A stretch of 64,000 nucleotides of DNA from NCBI GenBank assembly GCA_031553935.1, contig JAVBKS010000013.1, positions 39,612 through 103,611 on the forward strand, in the 5' to 3' direction. A program made the position numbers and the translations under genes. Below are positions 53,624 through 61,836 of the stretch, one piece after another. The notes beneath the pieces were generated by a model. The model searched no databases. It was not told the origin of the DNA and saw only the letters and a list, made by a program, of their open reading frames with translations. The stretch's first letter is position 1. Each line of letters starts with the position of its first letter. The DNA comes from JAISDD01 sp031553935. GTDB taxonomy: Bacteria; Bacillota; Syntrophomonadia; Syntrophomonadales; Syntrophomonadaceae.

Positions 53624-53715
53624 AAGACGACTGAACAATTTCCTGTAATTATTTGTGGATTATCCAGCATCAGCTGGATAATCCACAAATATAAAGATAA
53701 AATTCAAGTCGTCTT
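53624..53715. repeat. Nested 92-bp palindromic element (MITE-like)
   Basis: Outer inverted repeats AAGACGACT (53624-53632) and AGTCGTCTT (53707-53715) enclose a perfect 18-bp stem, ATTTGTGGATTATCCAGC (53651-53668) with its complement (53673-53690) and a 4-base loop. It fills the gap between fdhD and the membrane-protein gene. Terminal repeats around a long hairpin are typical of small non-autonomous elements; it could also act as a terminator. Confidence 0.5.
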
Positions 53716-53723
53716 AATTAGAA

Positions 53724-54047
53724 TTATTCAGCTTTTTCAGTCATAAGTGCATACGCAAAAATGAAAACCCAAATCACTGATCCGATCAAAGCATAAGTAG
53801 CCATATTCCAATCATTCAAATTGTCTATGGCAGCATTGCCCATAGAATATAATACATTAAATGCTATCATACCCAAGCCAGTCAGAAGAAAAATTATTTT
53901 CTTAATTCCGCCAGAAAGCTTATTGCCTTTCGCCCAACTGCAAAACTTAATAAAAATATAGGTAATTAGTAATACACCTAATAGAATAACCAATGGATTA
54001 CTGTAGATTCCTCCACCGGCAGCTGCTGATCCAAAAACAGATATCAC
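53724..54047 (-). CDS. Small membrane protein of unknown function
   Basis: A 107-residue protein I do not recognise, with three hydrophobic helices at about 17-35 (NPLVILLGVLLITYIFIKF), 50-66 (IIFLLTGLGMIAFNVLY) and 84-101 (YALIGSVIWVFIFAYALM). GTG start with AGGAGG seven bases upstream. It is divergent from the MBL gene. Confidence 0.7.
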   Translation of the reverse strand: MISVFGSAAAGGGIYSNPLVILLGVLLITYIFIKFCSWAKGNKLSGGIKKIIFLLTGLGMIAFNVLYSMGNAAIDNLNDWNMATYALIGSVIWVFIFAYALMTEKAE

Positions 54048-54221
54048 GAAGTCACCTCCTCATAGTTAATAATATATCCTCGAATTACTTCCTAAAAAAA
54101 TACCTTTTTAGCTATGATGGTTATTTATTCGGTATTTTAATCTTATTTCCTGCTTATATTATATTTTTTTTCTTTTTGTATTATTATTGTTTTAGAATAT
54201 TTAATTTTGAAAGGCATTATT

Positions 54222-55196
54222 ATGTTTCAAGAAGTATATGCTGGAGTCTTTCGCATATTAGTACCATTACCTGGTAATCCTTTGAAATTCCTTAATTCTT
54301 ATCTGATTAAAGGCACTCCGCGCAGTTTGCTTATTGATACCGGTTTTGCATTTCCAGAATGCAAAAATGCTGTAACCGATGCTCTAAATAAACTTGATGT
54401 TAAAACAAGCAATTTAGATTTTTTTATTACACATATGCATTCTGATCATGCCGGCCAGTTACAATACTTAGTTCATGAAGAGTCAACCGTTTATATGAGC
54501 GCCATTGAGGCTGATTTGTATAGACGCAGTATTACCGAAGAATTCTGGCTGCAAATGAACAAAAGGGTTCATGATAATGGTTTTCCCCAAGAAATCATAC
54601 TTAATTCGAAATCAGCTAAGAAAGTTGCAGCACCGCTTAGCAAGCACATTACTCCTGTTGGGGATGGATCAAATATAAGTATTGGTAACTTTGTTTTCAG
54701 CTGCGTTTCTACTCCCGGACATACAACCGACCATCTCTGCCTCCACGACGAGCAAAAAAGTATTTTATTTAGCGGAGATCATCTCCTGCAAGATATTACG
54801 CCAACCCTGACTGATTGGAATGATATGGAAAACCCCCTTGGATTCTATTTGAACAGTTTAGACAGGATTGATTCTCTAAATACAAAAATACTGTTTCCTG
54901 GCCACCGAGAAACTATTACAGATCCAAGAAAACGTATTGCGGAGATGAGAGTTCATCATCAGAAGCGTCTCCAAGAAATTTTGGATATACTTGAAAATAA
55001 TTGCCTAAACGCTTTTGAAATCGCAAGTCAAATGCATTGGGACACACGTAGCGCTTGGGATGATCTTCCGAAAAACCAATTAATGTTTGCTTCGGGAGAA
55101 GCAATGGCACACCTAGTCTATTTAGAAAGCCGTGGAAAAGTTCAGCGCATAATTGATGAACTGCCCCACCGCTTTATCCTTTCTTCATTTAATTAA
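54222..55196 (+). CDS. MBL-fold metallo-hydrolase
   Basis: A 325-residue cytosolic hydrolase of the metallo-beta-lactamase fold. The zinc motif THMHSDHAGQ, STPGHTTDHLCL, LFSGDHLLQ and FPGHRE are present. A C-terminal helical part of about 90 residues resembles the winged-helix tail of LACTB2-like enzymes. The substrate is unknown. ATG at 54222 preceded by AAAGG. rnpB follows. Confidence 0.88.
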   Translation: MFQEVYAGVFRILVPLPGNPLKFLNSYLIKGTPRSLLIDTGFAFPECKNAVTDALNKLDVKTSNLDFFITHMHSDHAGQLQYLVHEESTVYMSAIEADLYRRSITEEFWLQMNKRVHDNGFPQEIILNSKSAKKVAAPLSKHITPVGDGSNISIGNFVFSCVSTPGHTTDHLCLHDEQKSILFSGDHLLQDITPTLTDWNDMENPLGFYLNSLDRIDSLNTKILFPGHRETITDPRKRIAEMRVHHQKRLQEILDILENNCLNAFEIASQMHWDTRSAWDDLPKNQLMFASGEAMAHLVYLESRGKVQRIIDELPHRFILSSFN

Positions 55197-55204
55197 AAAA
55201 ACAT

Positions 55205-55233
55205 TTGACTAAATCTTCTAAGGACATTAATAT
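55205..55233 (+). promoter_or_regulatory. SigA-type promoter of rnpB
   Basis: TTGACT (55205-55210), 17 bases, TAATAT (55228-55233), ending seven bases ahead of the rnpB 5' end at about 55241. Confidence 0.75.
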
Positions 55234-55240
55234 GAATTGA

Positions 55241-55575
55241 TTGCAAGTAAATCAGATAGTCGCAGACATTAGTCTGAGGAAAGTCGGAGCTCCATAGGGC
55301 AAGGTGCTGGATAACGTCCAGGGGGGGTGACCCTAAGGCAAGTGCCACAGAAAGAAACCGCCTCAATTGAGGTAAGGGTGGAAAGGCGAGGTAAGAGCTC
55401 ACCAGCGTCTTGGCGACAAGGCGGCTCGGTAAACCCCACCTGGAGCAAGACCCAATAGAGGAATCATGAGATTGCCCGTCTCATTCCCGGGTGAGGTCGC
55501 TTGAGGTTGCAGGTAACTGCAATCCTAGATAGATGACTGTCTAATACAGAACTCCGCTTATAGATTTGCTTGCAA
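55241..55575 (+). ncRNA. rnpB: RNase P RNA (bacterial class A)
   Basis: The conserved RNase P blocks are clear: GTCTGAGGAAAGTCGGAGCT at the 5' core, GGGTGACCC, AGTGCCACAGAAAGAAACC, GGCGAGGTAAGAGCTCACC, GTAAACCCCACC and the 3' core AATACAGAACTCCGCTTATAG. The P1 ends pair as GCAAGTAAATC with GATTTGCTTGC. It is the catalytic RNA that matures tRNA 5' ends. Usual size, with no internal interruption; the normal terminator is not seen beyond the 3' end. Confidence 0.96.
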
Positions 55576-55577
55576 AT

Positions 55578-56161
55578 CGAGTAGGAGGCTACCCATTAAT
55601 TGAGTAGCCCTCCTCTCACACCACCGTACGTACGGTTCCGTATACGGCGGTTCAATAGCTTAAGTGCTTTGCCCCGTATCTTTTGGATATATCATCATAT
55701 CCGATTGATGCGAGGTATTTGTTTGTGAGTGTCGTTGACAGAATCCAACTACCGGCGATACGCCAGTATCCTAACCGGGAGTTCGCCCATTCCCAAGCCC
55801 TGCCATCTGCAACTCCAAGACGCACTAAGTTGTCATGTTTGGTACGTATTTTCTTCCATTGCTTCCAGAAGATTTGTCTTAGCCGGCGCCTTAACCATTC
55901 GTTTAGGTCATGCATTCGCCTCTTCATGTCAGCGATAGAATTATATCCAAGCCAACCCGGTTGTGTAGCGGCTTAGAACGGTGAGAATTTGTTCAATCGA
56001 CCTGCCTTGTTTCCGGCTTGTGACTTTACGTAGATTGTCTTTGAATCGCTTAAGCGACTTTCGTGCGGGCGTATGCCTGTTTTCTTTCCTGTCTTGTACA
56101 GCGAGAATCCTAGGAACTTAAGCTTCAACGGGCTCCCCGTTTTGCTCTTTTCCTGATTCAT
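55578..56161 (-). mobile_element. Decayed group II intron 3' fragment
   Basis: On the minus strand the fragment holds the C-terminal part of a group II intron reverse transcriptase, then domain V (the GAACCG...GTACGG pair, 55612-55653) and a domain VI hairpin (GGAGG/CCTCC, 55580-55611), ending next to the rnpB 3' end. The 5' half of the intron, including the reverse transcriptase core, is missing at 56161. It cannot splice or move on its own. Confidence 0.85.
55652..56161 (-). pseudogene. Group II intron reverse transcriptase/maturase remnant
   Basis: The protein shows KLKFLGFSLYKT (the region past the YADD core), an altered middle, then TQPGWLGYNSIADMKRR and the HNH-less tail IFWKQWKKIRTKHDNL...GYWRIAGSWIL of maturases. 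An in-frame TAA at 55973-55975 interrupts it. The N-terminal two thirds are lost, so it is inactive. Confidence 0.85.
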
Positions 56162-56186
56162 AATATCCTATGAAATCATTGTTGGA

Positions 56187-56906
56187 CTATAATTCTGGAT
56201 GTAGGATCATGTAATCGAGAGGTTGTTCGTTCAAATGAGCCTTGACTGTCCGCCAGTTAGGACAAAATCTATCCATATATGCTTTGAAGGCATCGTTGTG
56301 GTTTTTCTCCAACAGATGAACAAGCTCATGAATAATGACATATTCGAGACATTCCGGAGTTTTTTTAGCCAGCTGCAAGTTGAGCCAGATACGTTTTACC
56401 TGTATATTGCAAGTACCCCACTTGGTTCGCATGTTTTTTACTTGCCACTCATTTGCCCGAACCCCTACAAGCTTCTCACACTTATCAAATACTGGAGGAA
56501 TAGCATTTTTCAAAATCTCTCGATACCATTCGTCCATTACATTAGCTCGTTGCTGTGGCGTGCTGTCCTTCCGTACCTGCAATACAATTTTCTGTCCGTT
56601 AAGCGAAACATCGTTACGTATGCTGCTATAAACAACATCCAAACGATATCGATTACCCCATAAGTAATAAGATTCACCTGTAACATATCGGCGCTCGGTT
56701 TGCCGTGGCTGATCTGCGAATTTTTGCCGTTGCTTCTTTATCCATGCAATGCGAGACACGGCAAACATTCTAATTGCGTCCTCTGTCGCAGACATGGGCG
56801 CAGTTATCCTGACTTTGCCATCAGGTGGGATAACCCTAATATACATGTTTTTTATTGGCTTCTTTTCAGCGGACATCTCTATTCCGCTAATCGTCAAGTT
56901 TATCAT
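56187..56906 (-). CDS. YgjP-like (DUF45/M48) metallopeptidase of the RM island
   Basis: A 239-residue SprT/YgjP-type protein with the zinc motif HELVHLLEKNH and the MRTKWGTCN and WLNLQLAKKTPECLEYVI segments of the family. Its role is not settled, but it is often encoded just downstream of hsdR in type I systems. ATG at 56904-56906 overlaps the hsdR stop (TGATG), so it is coupled to hsdR. Confidence 0.88.
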   Translation of the reverse strand: MINLTISGIEMSAEKKPIKNMYIRVIPPDGKVRITAPMSATEDAIRMFAVSRIAWIKKQRQKFADQPRQTERRYVTGESYYLWGNRYRLDVVYSSIRNDVSLNGQKIVLQVRKDSTPQQRANVMDEWYREILKNAIPPVFDKCEKLVGVRANEWQVKNMRTKWGTCNIQVKRIWLNLQLAKKTPECLEYVIIHELVHLLEKNHNDAFKAYMDRFCPNWRTVKAHLNEQPLDYMILHPEL

Positions 56907-59900
56907 CAATATTCACTCTGTTCATTCACAATTTTCATTAGTTCCTCCGCTTTTGCTTTGTCACCGTGTAGGGCCGCCGCTATCCCTCGTTTTATTTTTC
57001 TTTCTTTGACAATGTTTCCACGAAATTCATCCAATCTATATTCTATAACTGCCTCATGGACAGCTACTGCAAGTTCCTCATCACCATCAAGATTATCATA
57101 AAGCGCTCGCATGGCCGCGCTATTTCTAATGTTCTCTGGATAACGCAAAGTGCTTTCAGACTGGCGTATATCTTTAGCCAGCTCTACAATGCGTTTAAGA
57201 TATTCCTCATAGTTAATAACCTGATTGCGCCGCTGTTCAATAATCTCTCGAAGCAGAGCCGACATTTTTTCATAGTATTTAGGATTACTTTGCCGCTTTT
57301 CTACGATTTCTTTTTGGACGTTGTTTTCGATCGTTTCAGCTACAGCATCTTGCTCTTTCTTTGTTTTGGCTGGCATATCCTTGACAGCATCAATGCCACG
57401 CTCAACAAGAAGCTGAACCAGTGGTATGTCGCCAAATGAGGACAACACCCTACTGGGATTGGCAGAAAGATAAGTATCGATCAAATGCCGCATATCGGGG
57501 TCATACCCCTTAAGATCAATATAGTCTCCGCTCGCGGCCCGCACAACATCGCGCACTTTAATATAGAACTGTACTTCCTTATCAAGCGACTTTACCTGCT
57601 CAGAAGTAAGAGCATATTTTTCTTTCAGTTCGCCGGACACTTCGGCAAAAGCTCGCATTGCTGTAGCAGACAAATCATACAGCTGCTCTCGTTTTGGCAT
57701 ATTTGCTTCTAGCTCATCCAGATCAAATGCTTCAGAGTTCCTACCGCAGAAATAATGTATATAGTCAATTTCATCTTTCGGCATCTCTACCGGCTCACAT
57801 AAAGCTCGCAATGCCTCCAGAGCATCTTCTAACTGCTCCTTTGCTTTATCCATACGGTTATTGAGCAGACCAGATACATCTTCTTTGTCATAGTTGTCAA
57901 AAGCCTCGGATGTGTAATCTTCGACTGCCTTTTCCAGTGAGCGAAATAGGTCTTTATAGTCCACGATATATCCATAATCCTTATCTTCGCCGTCTAGCCG
58001 ATTGACTCGGCAAATCGCCTGAAACAAGCCGTGGTCACGCATCGATTTGTCAATGTAAAGATAAGTTGCAGGCGGCGCATCAAAGCCCGTAAGCAGCTTA
58101 TCAACCACGATGAGCAGTTTCATTTGGTCTGGTTGCTCGATAAACTTCTGCTTAACTTCAGCTTCAAAGGTATCGGAATCTTTGCAGTTCAGCATCTTGC
58201 GGTAAATCTCATATTGATCTGCTGCTTCCGTCTCCCCATCATCACCAACAGTTTCTGTTCTTAAATCGCCCGGATTAGGCGAATATGAAGTCACGATAGC
58301 ACATTTCTTGAATCCGCTGTCTTGAAAAATTTCGTAATATTTACAAGCCTGATAAATACTGCTAGCAATGAGCATGGCGTTACCATGACCATCCTGACGA
58401 AGCCGGGGCTTTGTCTCCATGTCAAAGATAATATCTGAAGCAATCACACCAAGACGTGCCTTTGAGCTAAAAACCTTTTGCAGATTACCCCAACGCTGCT
58501 TTAGCCTTGCTTTAGATACATCGTTCAGGCCGCTTGTTTTTGATTCAAACCAAGCATCAATCTTTTCCTGAGAAACCACATCCTGCTCGACTTCGCGCGC
58601 CTCGTATCGTAAATCAAGAATCACTTTGTCCCGTACGGCCTCGTCGAATTTGTATTTATGAATATAAGGCCCAAAGATTTCAAGGCTGGTCAGCTTGTCC
58701 TTCTTCATCAAGGGTGTGCCGGTAAAGCCAACAAAAACGGCCCCAGGCAGAATGATATTCATAGCCTTGTGGAGCTTGCCGGACTGCGTACGGTGGCACT
58801 CGTCCACAAACACATAGAAATCGCCTTTGGGTAAAAAATTCTGTGGCAAAGACTTCTTCACTTCTTCAATGAAGCTCTCATAATCCTTTTCAGATGCCTC
58901 GCCGCCGCGCCTGCCGAACTTGTGTATCAGCGAGCACATCAAAGCCGGCGATGTGTCATTAATCTTATTCACCAAATCGCGCCCGCTTTTTGTACGGACA
59001 ATCTTTTCGTCAACACCCTTGTAAACCCCCTCGATCTGAGTATCCAGCTCATCACGGTCGGTAACAACTAAAATGCGGCTATCCGGTACGTTTTCCTTAA
59101 TCCATTTGCTAAGCCAAACCATCGTGAGCGATTTGCCGGAACCCTGTGTGTGCCATATAATACCGCCTTCACGCCGCTTGATATAGTCCTGTGCAGCTTT
59201 GACGCCAAAAAACTGGTTGGGACGGCATGTCTTTTTTGTGCCGCCATCATAGACGATAAAGTTGTGCAGTATATCTACAAACCGCTCTTTTTTGCATAAG
59301 GAAATTAAGTTTTTATCTAGCTTAATTGGATACTCCGCATTGCACTCGCGTATAGCTACCGACACTTCATCCGCAGCATTTTCGTCCTCGCGCCAAGAGA
59401 GGAAATACTTTTCGGGAGTTCCGGTTACGCCATAGCGTAGGCCTTCGGAATCATTGCCCGCCATAATAAGGCCATTTGTAGCGAAAAACGGCATGATAAA
59501 CTCTTTGCGCTGGTTGGTAAGGTTTTGGCGTATTCCATCGGACATGGAAACTGTGCTGCGTTTGAGTTCAATTACGCCAAAAGCAATGCCATTGATATAC
59601 AACACCAAGTCCGGACGTTTTGTCTCTTTGCCTATGTACGTTACTTCTTCTGCGATATAGAATTCGTTTTTCAGTGGCTCATCCCAATTGACAAAATGAA
59701 TGGTGGTCTTGTGCTGCCCCACGTTCTCGCTGACCTTTGCACCATAACGGAGCAGGGCATAAGTGGCTTTGTTCAAGTCATACAGGCTTAGCTGTTGGTT
59801 GCCTGCTGTGTTAATAAGCTCTCGAATTGCACGGTCAATGAGAGTATCGGAATGCCCTTGCTTTCGTAAAAATGCACGTAGATATTCCTGCTCGATGTTG

Positions 59901-60010
59901 GAGTTGTTCGGTCGGTCGGTAAAATCACCGAGATAGGTATATCCCAGCTCATTCACAAAGAGCTTGATAACCCGCTCCTGCGTTTTCTTTTCTCTTTCAC
60001 CGACGCTCAT
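56906..60010 (-). CDS. hsdR: Type I restriction enzyme R subunit
   Basis: The motor and nuclease subunit of a type I system, which translocates and cuts unmodified DNA. The N-terminal nuclease has RPDLVLYINGIAFGVIELKRS (D...ExK). Superfamily 2 helicase motifs follow: WHTQGSGKSLTM (Walker A), FVDECHRTQSG (DECH), GFTGTPL and the C-terminal DKLLTGFDAP and QAICRVNRLDGEDKDYG. 1034 residues, normal. ATG start with GAGGAGG upstream. The N-terminal SVGEREKKTQERV is typical. Confidence 0.96.
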   Translation of the reverse strand: MSVGEREKKTQERVIKLFVNELGYTYLGDFTDRPNNSNIEQEYLRAFLRKQGHSDTLIDRAIRELINTAGNQQLSLYDLNKATYALLRYGAKVSENVGQHKTTIHFVNWDEPLKNEFYIAEEVTYIGKETKRPDLVLYINGIAFGVIELKRSTVSMSDGIRQNLTNQRKEFIMPFFATNGLIMAGNDSEGLRYGVTGTPEKYFLSWREDENAADEVSVAIRECNAEYPIKLDKNLISLCKKERFVDILHNFIVYDGGTKKTCRPNQFFGVKAAQDYIKRREGGIIWHTQGSGKSLTMVWLSKWIKENVPDSRILVVTDRDELDTQIEGVYKGVDEKIVRTKSGRDLVNKINDTSPALMCSLIHKFGRRGGEASEKDYESFIEEVKKSLPQNFLPKGDFYVFVDECHRTQSGKLHKAMNIILPGAVFVGFTGTPLMKKDKLTSLEIFGPYIHKYKFDEAVRDKVILDLRYEAREVEQDVVSQEKIDAWFESKTSGLNDVSKARLKQRWGNLQKVFSSKARLGVIASDIIFDMETKPRLRQDGHGNAMLIASSIYQACKYYEIFQDSGFKKCAIVTSYSPNPGDLRTETVGDDGETEAADQYEIYRKMLNCKDSDTFEAEVKQKFIEQPDQMKLLIVVDKLLTGFDAPPATYLYIDKSMRDHGLFQAICRVNRLDGEDKDYGYIVDYKDLFRSLEKAVEDYTSEAFDNYDKEDVSGLLNNRMDKAKEQLEDALEALRALCEPVEMPKDEIDYIHYFCGRNSEAFDLDELEANMPKREQLYDLSATAMRAFAEVSGELKEKYALTSEQVKSLDKEVQFYIKVRDVVRAASGDYIDLKGYDPDMRHLIDTYLSANPSRVLSSFGDIPLVQLLVERGIDAVKDMPAKTKKEQDAVAETIENNVQKEIVEKRQSNPKYYEKMSALLREIIEQRRNQVINYEEYLKRIVELAKDIRQSESTLRYPENIRNSAAMRALYDNLDGDEELAVAVHEAVIEYRLDEFRGNIVKERKIKRGIAAALHGDKAKAEELMKIVNEQSEY

Positions 60011-60042
60011 ATAAAACCCTCCTCATCAAATACATGCACCAG

Positions 60043-61836
60043 TCAACTAAAAAGCTCCTTGCTTTCAAGTATCGCCTGATTGATCGCCGCATCCGTAAAA
60101 TATGACTTTTGCAACTTCAATGCCCATTCCTTGTTGGAACGGATCACATCCTTGACGGCATCAAGATTAACCGTTTTTCCGTTCTTCTCAAGTTCACAGA
60201 CGGCCATATCCACCGTTGCCAGCACTTCAAGGTTTTTGGTTTCCTTGTTTGTGTTGTAAAACCTGAACTTTTCAAGCAACCAATCGATATCCGATTGCAT
60301 ACTGCCGACATACTTCAACGCAGCAGCGATACTGCTTCCTTTGCTAAATTTTGAGCCATTATTATTACGTTCAACTACTATATATCCGCTCTTGGCGGCA
60401 ATCGACTCACCGCCATTATACCGTGCTTCTTCATTATAGGGCCCTGCCGCTTTCTTTTTGAAAGCTGACATATCAGCATCTTGTTTGCGGCGCAGCAGGT
60501 ATAAGAGCTTTTGAACTTTCACGCGCCCAAGGATAAACCTGTCATCATAAAAAGCGTTGACAATCGCAGATATAGCAATGGCGTCATCGTAATGCTGATT
60601 GTGACCTTTTGGTGCAGATTCGGACTTTTTATCAGTCTCAATCAACCGTATCCGCCCCGTCAGAAGTTCCTGCATCATGCCCTGCTTGATCAGGCGGTAT
60701 TTCGCCAGCTTCTTTTCAAGCTGCTCTATTTCGGTGTCCATGTCGGATAGGATGGAGGCTATGGCCTTTTGTTCGCCAGTTGTAGGAGGAGCTAAAAACG
60801 AAAATCCGCCAATATCTTTTTGATAAAGGTGGTTAATTGTTGATCCCGCTGATAGTTTGCTAAGAAAATCAACAAATATTGAAGAATTGAGGATATGGTA
60901 TACAAATCTCGAATTATAACTACTTCTTGCTAATGGGCGGACTACGAATACGCCACTATTTAGTGTTGCAGGCTTGGGCAATTGCTTTACAAAAGCAACT
61001 TTACCAATGGTACCGTCTTTCGTAATCAGAACATCGCCTTCTGTAATTTGTATATGTGGGTCTTGATCATATCTTTTTTTCTCCACGTAACAGCAAGTAG
61101 ACCACTCAATTTTGCCATTTACAAAATCTGTGCCTGTAATGAGGATATACTCTCCTTGTGATAGATACTCAGCAGTAGTTAATCCCTGCCATCCAATCCT
61201 TGCTTTGAGTTTTGAATTTGTAACAAGATTAAGCTCTTTCCCCCCCCCACTAAACCCCGGCAGGCGTTTTTTGCCTGTGAGAAGCTCCTGCATAGCGCCC
61301 TGTTTGATGGCCTTTTTCTTCGCAATCAGCTTTTCAAGGGATGCAAGCAGGCTGTCCGCATCAGCAAGGGCTTCGGCGATGGCGGTTTGCTCAGGTAACG
61401 GCGGAAGTTTTATGCTGGTATTACGGATTATCCCATTATATAGACGTGATATGGTACTTCCTTCTGGTGATGCCCATTCAATCACTTGATAACAATGGTT
61501 CAAATATTCATTACATATAAAGTTATAGTCTATTTCAAGCCACACAATATTGGAGTCTTGAAAATATGCTGGCTTGCCATCGTATACGACTGTTCTTCCA
61601 AGTGTGCCCGCTGCGGAAAGAAGGACATCGCCCTTCTTTGGAAATGAGTACTTATTTTTATATTCGGCGTAAAGAGAAGCAGAGATATAAGCATCTGGCT
61701 CCTTGCCAAATGTGCCTATTTTGTAAAATGGTATTTCGCCACTTGAAGTCGTTTGCTGGGCAAATATTCGCTTACACATACGTACTTCGGCAATTTCGCC
61801 CAATTTCTTTTCAACCCACTCATTTAGTATTACCAT
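60043..61836 (-). CDS. hsdS: Type I restriction specificity subunit with an extra C-terminal domain
   Basis: Determines the DNA target through two recognition domains. TRD1 (about 1-180) ends in the coiled spacer with LPPLPEQTAIAEALADAD; TRD2 (about 200-370) ends in LAPPTTGEQKAIASILSDMD. A further 199 residues follow from about residue 399. These include LGRVKVQKLLYLLRRKQ and KKAAGPYNEEARY, resembling the Panacea/DUF4065 fold seen in antitoxins. Total 597 residues from the ATG at 61836, which overlaps the hsdM stop; HsdS is usually near 400. Confidence 0.92.
   Translation of the reverse strand: MVILNEWVEKKLGEIAEVRMCKRIFAQQTTSSGEIPFYKIGTFGKEPDAYISASLYAEYKNKYSFPKKGDVLLSAAGTLGRTVVYDGKPAYFQDSNIVWLEIDYNFICNEYLNHCYQVIEWASPEGSTISRLYNGIIRNTSIKLPPLPEQTAIAEALADADSLLASLEKLIAKKKAIKQGAMQELLTGKKRLPGFSGGGKELNLVTNSKLKARIGWQGLTTAEYLSQGEYILITGTDFVNGKIEWSTCCYVEKKRYDQDPHIQITEGDVLITKDGTIGKVAFVKQLPKPATLNSGVFVVRPLARSSYNSRFVYHILNSSIFVDFLSKLSAGSTINHLYQKDIGGFSFLAPPTTGEQKAIASILSDMDTEIEQLEKKLAKYRLIKQGMMQELLTGRIRLIETDKKSESAPKGHNQHYDDAIAISAIVNAFYDDRFILGRVKVQKLLYLLRRKQDADMSAFKKKAAGPYNEEARYNGGESIAAKSGYIVVERNNNGSKFSKGSSIAAALKYVGSMQSDIDWLLEKFRFYNTNKETKNLEVLATVDMAVCELEKNGKTVNLDAVKDVIRSNKEWALKLQKSYFTDAAINQAILESKELFS

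Noticed and set aside
57000..60000. Plus-strand open frames within hsdR
   Set aside because: They are antisense shadows of a well-supported gene, with no binding sites or motifs.
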